A stretch of DNA of 64,000 nucleotides, taken from CAVPDE01 sp963707125. GTDB lineage: Bacteria; Desulfobacterota; DSM-4660; Desulfatiglandales; HGW-15. Every line of letters starts with the position of its first letter. Position 1 is the first letter of the stretch. Made by a program: the position numbers and the translations under genes. Under the pieces are notes generated by a model. That model saw only the letters and a program-made list of their open reading frames with translations, was not told where the DNA came from and did not search any database. The stretch is from positions 310,001-374,000 of the forward strand of contig CAVPOU010000020.1 in the NCBI GenBank assembly GCA_963707125.1, in the 5' to 3' direction. Shown here piece by piece: positions 1 through 7,595 of the stretch.

Positions 1-278
1 ATCCTGGCCAGGGGCTTCACCACCTGGAACGTGCGGCCGATGCCCAAGTGGCAAACCTGATGCGTCTTGAGGCCTTTGATGCTTCGGTCTTTGAAAACGA
101 TATCTCCTGCGGTGATGGGGAAGAAATTGCCGATGCAGTTGAAGATGGTCGTCTTGCCCGAACCGTTCGGTCCGATGAGGCCGAAGATCTCCCCTTTTTC
201 CACCTGGAAAGTGACATCGTTCACGGCCAGGAGGCCTCCGAAGGCTTTCACCAATTTTTTTAATTCTAGGAGTGCCAT
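1..278 (-). CDS. livG: LivG-type branched-chain amino acid ABC transporter ATPase (partial)
   Basis: This is the N-terminal 92 codons of an ABC ATPase; the rest lies beyond the window edge. A Walker A motif GPNGSGKT is visible at about residues 38-45, and the segment GIGRTFQ followed by VVKPL is the Q-loop region typical of the LivG subfamily. It begins with ATG at 278, 17 nt downstream of livM on the same strand, so it is the fourth gene of a LIV operon after the binding protein, livH and livM. Its role is to power import of branched-chain or related amino acids on the cytoplasmic face. The substrate cannot be read from this fragment. Confidence 0.9.
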   Translation of the reverse strand, partial: MALLELKKLVKAFGGLLAVNDVTFQVEKGEIFGLIGPNGSGKTTIFNCIGNFFPITAGDIVFKDRSIKGLKTHQVCHLGIGRTFQVVKPLAR

Positions 279-295
279 GGTTTATCCCTTTCCCA

Positions 296-1252
296 TCACG
301 CCTTCATCCTGAAGACATGTTTTTTGATCTTTGCCCAGTCCCCCACAACACCGTTTGCCATAAAAAGGATCACGAAAATAACGATCAGGCCAAAAACCAG
401 CGCATGTCCTTGGCTGACCCATTTGGGGGCCAGACCGAAAAGGGCACTTCTAAAAGTCTCCTGAACCCCAACCATGATAAAGGCGCCCACCGCAGGACCC
501 ATGTGGGTTGCCACGCCGCCGACAATGCCCACGAGAATGGCCATGATGGAAATGTAGTGGAGCGAGAAAACCACGTGGGGATCAATGAATGCCATGTAGT
601 TCATGTAAAAGGCTCCTGCCATCCCGGTGAAAAAGGCACTGATCAGGAGAGAGATATTCTTGTAGAGCGTGGTGTTGATTCCCAGAGACTCGGCCGCATC
701 CTGGTCTTCCCGGATGGAAACAAAGTAGTAGCCCCACTTGCTTCTCATGACCGTGTGGATCACGAAGATGCACAGAGCCGCAAGACCCAGAGCGATATAG
801 TAATAAGGGACTTTGCTCCTGAAGCTCTGGATGAGAAGAATGCCGACCATGCCGTCGGTCAGGCTTTCCCAGTTGGTTGCCACGAGCCTGATGATTTCAC
901 CGCCTGCAAGGGTGGCCAGGGCAAAATAGGGGCCTCTGAGCCGAAAACAGACCCACCCTACGAAGAGGGCGAAAAGCATGGCCGCAGGACCTCCCAACAG
1001 CATCCCCCACCAGGCAGAGACCTGAAGCTTTGTCGCAAGAATCCCCGCCGCGTAGGCGCCGACCCCGAAAAACATGGCGTGTCCGAATGAAACCTGGCCC
1101 GTATACCCTGCCAGAAGATTCCACGCGGAGCCGATGACCACCCACATGAGAGCGATGATGACGAGATGCCGGTAGTAATCGGAGGGCACGAGGAGAGGAA
1201 AGATGAGAGCGACAATACCGACGATGATCAGAGAAAGATGTTTTGTCTTCAT
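296..1252 (-). CDS. livM: LivM-type branched-chain amino acid ABC permease
   Basis: The 318-residue polytopic membrane protein has the LivM-family segment AGYTGQVSFGHAMFFGVGAY near residues 48-67 and the cytoplasmic coupling helix segment with REDQDAAESLGIN (about 180-192), which docks on the ATPase in this family. Around eight to ten hydrophobic segments are apparent. The ATG at 1252 follows a GAGGAAG ribosome-binding site and lies 8 nt after livH, consistent with translational coupling. Together with livH it would form the membrane channel of a high-affinity importer for branched-chain amino acids or a related carboxylate. Length and motifs are normal for the family. Confidence 0.93.
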   Translation of the reverse strand: MKTKHLSLIIVGIVALIFPLLVPSDYYRHLVIIALMWVVIGSAWNLLAGYTGQVSFGHAMFFGVGAYAAGILATKLQVSAWWGMLLGGPAAMLFALFVGWVCFRLRGPYFALATLAGGEIIRLVATNWESLTDGMVGILLIQSFRSKVPYYYIALGLAALCIFVIHTVMRSKWGYYFVSIREDQDAAESLGINTTLYKNISLLISAFFTGMAGAFYMNYMAFIDPHVVFSLHYISIMAILVGIVGGVATHMGPAVGAFIMVGVQETFRSALFGLAPKWVSQGHALVFGLIVIFVILFMANGVVGDWAKIKKHVFRMKA

Positions 1253-1260
1253 GGCTTCCT

Positions 1261-2136
1261 CTATATCTTGGTCAAACGTTTGAGACCCCCGGGCAGAAAC
1301 ACCAGGACGAGCACGAAGATGACAAACCCGACCATCTCTTTGTAACCCATGCCGATGTAAGAGGCCCCGAGAGATTCAGCAATCCCTAAGACAAGCCCGC
1401 CCACAATGGCTCCAACCGTGCTCCCCAGTCCACCCAGAATGGTGATGACAAAAGCTTTCAGAGTGAAAGGCCCGCCGATATCAGGAAAAAGATAGAAAAT
1501 CGGTATCAACAAGCTTCCCGCTGCGGCCACCAGAGCAGAGCCGAGCCCGAAGGTGATCACCGTGATGCGGGCCGTGTTAACCCCCATCAGGGTTGCCGCA
1601 TCCTTGTCCTGTGCGGTGGCGCGGATGGAACGACCGATGTCCGTTTTCAAGAGAAACCAGAACAGCAGCGCGGTAAAACCAAGGGCGAAGAGAAAGGCGA
1701 TGCACATGGGGACATTGAACGAAATGCCTCCAACAAAAAAGACAGAGGAGCTGTAGGAGGTCTTCACCGATTTGTAGTCTGATGAAAAGATGAATCGCGC
1801 AACCTCCGTGAGCACCATGCCGATGCCGACCGTCATCAAGACCTGGTTCTCGGGCAGAATGGACTCGATTTTCATCAGAGGATTGAGGAAAAACCTCTGC
1901 AGAAAGACTCCCAGGAGAAACAGGGCGGGCATGGCCACGAGAAGGGAAAAGTAGGGATCCAAATGCAAATAACTGGACAAGACAAAGGTGATGTACATGG
2001 CCACCATCATGAGTTGACCGTGCGCCAAGTTGATGATTCCCATGACACCCATGATCAAGGTCATCCCGATCCCGATCAGGCTATAGATGCCGCCAATGAG
2101 AACACCGGCTACAAGCGTTTGAAGGAGACGATCCAT
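1261..2136 (-). CDS. livH: LivH-type branched-chain amino acid ABC permease
   Basis: The 291-residue membrane protein carries the LivH signature GIGMTLIMGVMGIINLAHGQ near residues 22-41 and the coupling-helix stretch AQDKDAATLMGVN at about 178-190. Repeated glycine-rich segments close to the C-terminus (TILGGLGSTVGAIVGG) are also typical. It pairs with LivM as the second half of the translocation pore. The start at 2136 is preceded by AAGGAG. The gene is separated from the upstream binding-protein gene by a strong hairpin, which may lower permease expression relative to the binding protein. Confidence 0.93.
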   Translation of the reverse strand: MDRLLQTLVAGVLIGGIYSLIGIGMTLIMGVMGIINLAHGQLMMVAMYITFVLSSYLHLDPYFSLLVAMPALFLLGVFLQRFFLNPLMKIESILPENQVLMTVGIGMVLTEVARFIFSSDYKSVKTSYSSSVFFVGGISFNVPMCIAFLFALGFTALLFWFLLKTDIGRSIRATAQDKDAATLMGVNTARITVITFGLGSALVAAAGSLLIPIFYLFPDIGGPFTLKAFVITILGGLGSTVGAIVGGLVLGIAESLGASYIGMGYKEMVGFVIFVLVLVFLPGGLKRLTKI

Positions 2137-2179
2137 GTCACGCTCCTTTCAGAAGGGGCTTTGAAAAGGTGGCAGGAGC

Positions 2180-2210
2180 GAACAGCCGCCCACCTTGTGG
2201 GCGGCTGTTC
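2180..2210 (-). promoter_or_regulatory. Intercistronic stem-loop between binding protein and livH
   Basis: A perfect 13-bp stem (arms 2180-2192 and 2198-2210, GAACAGCCGCCCA against its complement) with a 5-nt loop lies in the 93-nt gap between the binding-protein gene and livH. No clear T-run follows on the minus strand. It could stabilise the upstream mRNA or attenuate transcription, as between binding-protein and permease genes of other ABC operons. Confidence 0.7.
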
Positions 2211-2229
2211 GATTCTTTCAGGGAAAGGC

Positions 2230-3429
2230 CTAGTAGCCCCAGGCCTTCAGCCAATCGACCGGGAAGACAAACTTCTTGGTGCTGAGGTCCGCAGGCCACA
2301 CCAGTTCCAGTTTTCCGTCGATCCACTGGACCACATAGGTGGGCAGTTTGTTCTGGTTCTTATGTTTGTCGTAGGAGACGAATTTTACCGGCCCGAAAAC
2401 GGTCATGATGTTCGTATCCGAAAGGGCCTGTTTGATATCCGCGCTGCTGAACGACTTGGCCCTTTTCAGCACATCGGCAATGACATAAGCCGCCGAATAG
2501 GCTTCGGCGCCATGATACTCCGTGGGCTTCCCAAATTTGGCCACATACTTTTTGTAATAGTCCATGGCTCCCGGGTAGGGGAGGACCTCATGCCACAGGG
2601 TTGCGGAGATGACTTTTTCGGAAGCAACACCTGCATTCTGCTGAAATTCCGGCAGAGTGAAACCGGCTGCGCCGCCGATGAACATTTTGGGTGTCAGCTT
2701 CAGTTCTTTCGCCTGCTTCATCAGAAGAGAGGCATCCATGATGTAGGAGACCATGTAGACGATGTCCGGGTTGAGTTGTTTGACCTTCATCAGCACCGGC
2801 TTATAGTCAATACCGCCCGCTTCATAGCCTTCCTTCAGGAGGACTTTGATTTGCATGGCTTCGCAGGTTTTCTCAAATTCCTTGGCGCCCGATGTGCCGA
2901 AGAGAGAGTTTTCGTGGAGGATCGCAACGCTCGTCGGCTTTATGACGGCCGTGAGTAGGGACTCCACGGAGCTTGCGTACTCACTGACAGGAGGGTTGAG
3001 GCGGAAAATGTAATCCCAGCCCGAGGTCGTGATATTGTCTGCGGCGCCGGTGTTGACGAGGAAAGGCATCTGGTTTTGCTGGCAAACGCCGGCCACCGCA
3101 TACGTGACCGAGCTGCTGTACCCGCCCCCCAGCATGACGACCTTATCCTTCGTAATCAGCTTCTCAACGACGGAGCGTCCTACTTCGGGTCGACCGGTAT
3201 CATCCTCAATGATGAATTCCAGCTTTTTCCCCTTCACACCGCCTGCGGCATTGATCTCCCCCAAAGCCAGATCAAAGGACTGTTTTTCGATCTCTCCGAA
3301 CTTCGCCTGATCGCCGGTCAGGGGAAGAACAATCCCAACCTTGATCGTGTCCTGGGCAATGGAATAAGAAAGACCAAGACAAAGGGTGACCACGAAAATG
3401 AGTCCTGCCAGTATGAATCCTTTTTTCAT
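2230..3429 (-). CDS. LivJ/LivK-type periplasmic amino acid-binding protein
   Basis: The 399-residue protein starts with a classical signal peptide (MKKGFILAGLIFVVTLC.., cleavage probably near the SIAQ-D junction) followed by IKVGIVLPLTGDQAKFGEIEK, the first strand and ligand loop of type I periplasmic binding proteins. GGGYSSSVTYA near residue 100 and the downstream VAILHENSLFG region are also family-like. ATG 3429 is chosen because GGAGGAGACAGC sits just upstream; an in-frame ATG 54 nt further upstream would bury the signal peptide. It is the first gene of the operon with livHMG and would deliver the ligand to the permease; branched-chain amino acids are the family default, but aromatic or other carboxylates are possible. 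Confidence 0.92.
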   Translation of the reverse strand: MKKGFILAGLIFVVTLCLGLSYSIAQDTIKVGIVLPLTGDQAKFGEIEKQSFDLALGEINAAGGVKGKKLEFIIEDDTGRPEVGRSVVEKLITKDKVVMLGGGYSSSVTYAVAGVCQQNQMPFLVNTGAADNITTSGWDYIFRLNPPVSEYASSVESLLTAVIKPTSVAILHENSLFGTSGAKEFEKTCEAMQIKVLLKEGYEAGGIDYKPVLMKVKQLNPDIVYMVSYIMDASLLMKQAKELKLTPKMFIGGAAGFTLPEFQQNAGVASEKVISATLWHEVLPYPGAMDYYKKYVAKFGKPTEYHGAEAYSAAYVIADVLKRAKSFSSADIKQALSDTNIMTVFGPVKFVSYDKHKNQNKLPTYVVQWIDGKLELVWPADLSTKKFVFPVDWLKAWGY

Positions 3430-3897
3430 TGCTGTCTCCTCCAAAACTTGAATGAATGTTGCTGATGAACCCTGTCCAACCACATCTCAGGCAGCCCCGT
3501 GAGGCAGCCGATGTTTCATGGAGATCAAATGACCAAAAGATGAAACTCAAGCTTGGAAACGAAGGTTTTCTCGGGAACCAGAGTCCCGGATGAAGATTGG
3601 AGAATGCGAATAAATAGCTTCATGAGGAAAAAGGATTTCCTCCCACAGTCTGCGTTGATCATGGGCGGAGCCGTCGGAATTTGAGATGGAACGTCTTCAG
3701 CAGAATGCTCCGCAACACGCAGCTCAGGAGTAAGCGTAGGAAGTAGCCTATTGTTCACAAAATTTCAAGGAAAAAAAGAATAGGCTTCTGTTTTCCTCAA
3801 AAATAGCAAATGTTTTGACGACGGCATTTCATAGATTGCCTGTCCCAGAGTATTCTGGTAATCTAGTGCTCATCCGGAGTAGAATTCAGGACAATCT
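3430..3897. other. Divergent intergenic region, no gene seen
   Basis: This 468-nt gap separates the minus-strand LIV operon from the plus-strand FmdB-like gene and must contain promoters for both. The part near 3760-3880 is AT-rich. I could not assign a convincing -35/-10 pair, and the short open frames here lack a ribosome-binding site or recognisable product. Confidence 0.4.
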
Positions 3898-4240
3898 ATG
3901 CCCATTTACGAATACGAGTGCCTCTCCTGCGAGTGGCGGTTTCAGAGCCTGGTGATGAAGGAGGCCGAGGAGAAGAAGCTTCTCTGTCCCTAGCTGCGGA
4001 AAGGGCAAAAAGAAGCGTTTAATTTCCCGCGTGGCCTACCATGTGTCTGAGCAGGATCGTCTGGCTGGTTTCAATGCCACGGATGCCAAGGAGGATGTTT
4101 TTTTCAAAGACAGCCGCAACATTGGACTGGCCGCGAAAAAGAGGGCGAAAAAAATGGGCGTGGACCTGGGAGCCGGTTTTGAAGAGAAACTGGAAAAACT
4201 GAGAACAGACCCTGGAAGTGTCATCAGGGATAGTGAATAG
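3898..4240 (+). pseudogene. FmdB-family zinc-ribbon protein, interrupted by a one-base insertion
   Basis: From ATG 3898 the frame reads MPIYEYECLSCEWRFQ.., the standard start of FmdB-family zinc-ribbon proteins (first CxxC), then stops at TAG 3991-3993 directly after a Cys-Pro pair. Dropping the T at 3991 restores CPSCGKG, the expected second zinc knuckle, and the frame then runs as RLISRVAYHV.. to a stop at 4238-4240, giving about 113 residues, a normal family length. The lesion is therefore a single extra base, CCC-T-AGC. It may be a sequencing error, a real mutation, or a +1 frameshift site, because CCC followed by a stop codon is shift-prone. The role of these small proteins is uncertain; regulatory functions were proposed for FmdB. 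Confidence 0.8.
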
Positions 4241-4253
4241 CCGGCGTTCATCC

Positions 4254-4598
4254 ATGACCGATGAGAGTGCTGTCAACAGGGAAGGGGATGTGGTTCTGAT
4301 CCATTATCAGGAAAAGCCCGCGGCTTACGCGCGAATCGAAGGGATCAACCCGGATATCAAGAAAGAGTGGTACCAGGTGACCTTGCTGCTTTTGACCATT
4401 CCTGCTCAGTCGGTCACATGGATCTTGAGGGAGGAATACATCAACGGAGCCTCCTTCACCATGGGAAGCCAGTCCATGAGACTGGAGAAAGTGAAGAGAG
4501 TTTCCACTGGGGGAGCGCCCGAAGACGGTGGCCGGCCGCAGGGCCCGAAGTCTACAGAGAAGGCTTCCAAGGTTATTGCGTTTAAGAAACAACACTGA
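4254..4598 (+). CDS. Conserved hypothetical protein, 114 aa
   Basis: A 114-residue soluble protein starting MTDESAVNREGDVVLIHYQEKPAAYARIE. The first 80 residues look like a small beta-rich domain (alternating hydrophobics in VVLIHYQ, WYQVTLLLLTIP and VTWILREEYI), and the last 30 residues are basic and low in complexity. It starts 13 nt after the FmdB-like gene and ends 70 nt before ppdK, so all three may be cotranscribed. I do not recognise the family with certainty; uncharacterised proteins with an HYQEKPAAYARIE-type start exist in Desulfobacterota. No catalytic motif is visible. Confidence 0.65.
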   Translation: MTDESAVNREGDVVLIHYQEKPAAYARIEGINPDIKKEWYQVTLLLLTIPAQSVTWILREEYINGASFTMGSQSMRLEKVKRVSTGGAPEDGGRPQGPKSTEKASKVIAFKKQH

Positions 4599-4668
4599 TG
4601 AGCGCTCTAATCACCCATTTCTGATGCACCCGAAAGGTGTGGAGGAAAAAATAACACAGGAGGACGAT

Positions 4669-7467
4669 ATGGTTTCCAGCAGCATGTATGTTTACAACTT
4701 TGAGGAAGGGGACGGAAAGAACAAGAAGCTCCTGGGTGGAAAAGGGGCGAATCTCTGTGAAATGACGCGAATCGGCCTTCCCGTGCCTCCGGGCTTTGTC
4801 ATTTCCACGGAGGCATGTTTGTCGTATCTGGCGCAAAAGAAAGAAGGGCTTCAGCCGGACCTAATGAATCAGGTGAGGGAGGCCATGGCCTACCTTGAAA
4901 AGAAGACAGGCAGGGGGTTCGGCAGTCCGGAGCAACCTCTTCTCGTTTCTGTGAGATCAGGGGCTGCCATGTCCATGCCGGGCATGATGGACACGATCCT
5001 GAATCTGGGTCTCAACAGCAAAACCCTTCCGGGTCTCATCAAGATGACCCAGAACGAGCGTTTCGCTTACGACTCCTATCGCCGGTTCATCCAGCTCTTC
5101 GGTTCTGTGGCGCTGGGAATGCCGGACGAGGACTTTGATCACATTTTCAACCGGATTAAGGAGAAAACCGGGGCAAAGGATGACACGCAACTGGATGCTG
5201 CGGCGCTGAAAGAGGCTACAGAGGCGTTTGTGGGTCTTGTGAGCGAGAAGATGCAGAAGCCCTTTCCGGAGGATCCCTACGTTCAGATGGAGCTTGCCAT
5301 AGAGGCAGTCTTCAGATCCTGGATGGGGAAGCGGGCCGTGGACTACCGCAAGGAATTTCACATCACCCCGGAGATGGCGCTTGGAACAGCCGTCAACGTG
5401 TGTACCATGGTTTTCGGGAACCTCGGGAACGACAGCGCCACGGGCGTTGCCTTTACCCGGAATCCCGGAACCGGGGAGAACCGCCTTTTCGGAGAATACA
5501 TGATCAATGCCCAGGGCGAGGACGTGGTAGCGGGAATAAGAACTCCCAAGCCGATCAGCGAACTTCGCAGGGATATGCCGGAAGTCTACAAACAGCTGGA
5601 GGGATTGCGCCATACCCTGGAGATGCATTACCGGGAGGTGCAGGATTTCGAGTTCACCATTGAAAAGGGAAAGCTCTGGTGCCTTCAGACCCGGAACGGC
5701 AAAATGAATGCCTCGGCCTTCATCAAGACATCGATTGACATGGTCAATGAGGGCCTGATCTCCGAGCAGCAGGCGATCCTTCGGATTCAACCCGAGATGC
5801 TCGCTCAACTGCTTCACCCCCGATTGGATCCCAAGGCCAAGGTCCGGGTTCTGGCCCAGGGGCTCCCTGCATCGCCCGGTGCGGCATCAGGAAAGATCGT
5901 CTTTAATGCGGACAGGGCGGAGAGCAAGGGCAAACTGGGCGAGAAAGTGATTCTGGTCAGAGAAGAAACCAAGCCCGACGATATTCACGGTTTCTTTGCC
6001 TCTCAGGGGATCCTCACAAGCCGAGGAGGCAAGACATCGCACGCCGCCGTCGTGGCAAGAAGCATGGGCAAGCCCTGTGTCTCGGGATGTGAAGCCATCC
6101 GGATCAACGATCTCTCAAAGGAGGCCGTCATCTCCGGGGTGACCCTCCGGGAAGGAGACGTGATCACCATAGACGGAAGCACGGGCAATGTCTACCAGGG
6201 TGTTGTTCCTACGATTGAGCCCGAGTTCGTGGAGGATCTGCTCGTTCTCCTCGAGTGGGCGGATGATATTGCCGAGCTGAAGGTGATGGCCAATGCAGAC
6301 ACTCCCGATTCAGTGACCAAGGCGAAGAACTACGGTGCGAAGGGAATTGGTCTGTGTCGGACCGAGAGGATGTTCAACCAGCAAGACCGGTTGCCTATCG
6401 TGCGGCAGATGATCCTTGCTGAAAACACGGAGGAAAGGGCCAAGTGTGTCGCCAAGCTCCTTCCCTTCCAGCGCGAAGACCTCAAGGAGATCCTCAGAGT
6501 CATGGACGGAATGCCGGTCACCATCCGGCTCCTGGATCCTCCGATCCATGAATTCCTTCCTTCCGAGGAGGAGCTGGTTGATGAGATCGAGCATCTGAGA
6601 GAATTGAAGCACACCGTGCAGCTCATGGCGGATCTGCCGGATACCTTGAGGCTCCTCGATCCCGATCTTCACAATAAGTATTCCGCAAACCTGGAAACTA
6701 TTACGTTTGGTCTGGAGGAATTGAAGCACAAACACCTGGAAGAGGAGCTCATCATGGCAAAGGAGACCATGCTCCAGAAAGTGAGAGCTCTTTCCGAGAC
6801 CAACCCCATGCTCGGGCACAGAGGAGTCAGGCTGGGCATTACCTATCCGGAAATCTATTCCATGCAGATCCAGGCGATCCTGGAAGCGGCTGCAGAGTGC
6901 GTCAAAGAGGGCGTCCCGGTTGCGCCGGAAATCATGGTTCCCCAGGTGTGCACGCTCCAGGAACTTGTGTTTGTGCGGGACCATGTGACCAGTATCCATC
7001 AAGAGGTGGAAAAGAAATTCGGGATAAAGGTTCCTTTCAAATTCGGAACCATGATCGAAGTCGTGCGGGCGTGCATGCGGGCCGGTCGACTTGCGGAACT
7101 GGCGGAGTTCATGTCCTTCGGGACCAATGACCTCACCCAGGCGACTTTTTCTTTTTCACGGGAAGATGCGGAAAACAAGTTCCTCCCCCTCTACAACGAG
7201 CGGGGAATCCTGCAGCACAATCCCTTTGAGATCCTGGACATCAAGGGGGTGGGACGCCTCATGATGATGACCGTGGAGTGGGCGAGGAAGGCAAGGGCGG
7301 ATATGAAAGTCGGAATCTGCGGGGAACACGGAGGCCATCCGGACGCCATCCGGTTCTGTCACCACATCCAGCTCAACTATGTCTCCTGTTCGCCGTTGAG
7401 GGTTCCCATTGCACGGCTGGCTGCGGCCCATGCGAAGCTCAAAGAGGCGGAGTTCAAGTTCGTGTAA
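4669..7467 (+). CDS. ppdK: Pyruvate, phosphate dikinase
   Basis: This 932-residue enzyme interconverts pyruvate, ATP and phosphate with PEP, AMP and pyrophosphate, serving gluconeogenesis from acetyl units or PPi-linked glycolysis in anaerobes. The N-terminal nucleotide-binding domain shows LGGKGANLCEM and SVRSGAAMSMPGMMDT. The phosphohistidine domain has GGKTSHAAVVAR with the carrier histidine near residue 458. The C-terminal PEP domain ends with GICGEHGG, containing the catalytic cysteine near residue 884. ATG 4669 follows ACACAGGAGGACGAT; an upstream in-frame start would add 47 unrelated residues. The length is slightly above the usual 870-910. The gene is followed by a long palindrome and converges with plsB. 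Confidence 0.96.
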   Translation: MVSSSMYVYNFEEGDGKNKKLLGGKGANLCEMTRIGLPVPPGFVISTEACLSYLAQKKEGLQPDLMNQVREAMAYLEKKTGRGFGSPEQPLLVSVRSGAAMSMPGMMDTILNLGLNSKTLPGLIKMTQNERFAYDSYRRFIQLFGSVALGMPDEDFDHIFNRIKEKTGAKDDTQLDAAALKEATEAFVGLVSEKMQKPFPEDPYVQMELAIEAVFRSWMGKRAVDYRKEFHITPEMALGTAVNVCTMVFGNLGNDSATGVAFTRNPGTGENRLFGEYMINAQGEDVVAGIRTPKPISELRRDMPEVYKQLEGLRHTLEMHYREVQDFEFTIEKGKLWCLQTRNGKMNASAFIKTSIDMVNEGLISEQQAILRIQPEMLAQLLHPRLDPKAKVRVLAQGLPASPGAASGKIVFNADRAESKGKLGEKVILVREETKPDDIHGFFASQGILTSRGGKTSHAAVVARSMGKPCVSGCEAIRINDLSKEAVISGVTLREGDVITIDGSTGNVYQGVVPTIEPEFVEDLLVLLEWADDIAELKVMANADTPDSVTKAKNYGAKGIGLCRTERMFNQQDRLPIVRQMILAENTEERAKCVAKLLPFQREDLKEILRVMDGMPVTIRLLDPPIHEFLPSEEELVDEIEHLRELKHTVQLMADLPDTLRLLDPDLHNKYSANLETITFGLEELKHKHLEEELIMAKETMLQKVRALSETNPMLGHRGVRLGITYPEIYSMQIQAILEAAAECVKEGVPVAPEIMVPQVCTLQELVFVRDHVTSIHQEVEKKFGIKVPFKFGTMIEVVRACMRAGRLAELAEFMSFGTNDLTQATFSFSREDAENKFLPLYNERGILQHNPFEILDIKGVGRLMMMTVEWARKARADMKVGICGEHGGHPDAIRFCHHIQLNYVSCSPLRVPIARLAAAHAKLKEAEFKFV

Positions 7468-7592
7468 GGAAAAAGGATAAAGGTTAAAGGAAAAAGGGAA
7501 AGAGAACAACATCCGACGCGGAGCGTCTATTCGTCCGCTTTGCTCTTTTTGTTTTTATCCTTTAACCTTTGCCCTTTAACCTTTAACCTATT
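7468..7592. repeat. Word-repeat palindrome between convergent ppdK and plsB
   Basis: The left arm (7468-7504) is built of AAAGG/TTAAAGG words and the right arm (7541-7589) of the complementary CCTTTAACC words, each repeated several times. A small inner hairpin GACGC..GCGTC sits between them. The structure fills the whole intergenic space between two convergent genes and so would fold in either transcript; it is a likely bidirectional terminator or 3'-end stabiliser. Confidence 0.75.
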
Positions 7593-7595
7593 CTT

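Noticed and set aside
272..2958. Plus-strand frames of 272 and 331 codons
   Set aside because: Antisense to livM, livH and the binding protein, which are clear family members.
4957..7002. Minus-strand frames opposite ppdK
   Set aside because: Antisense shadows of a well-supported enzyme gene.
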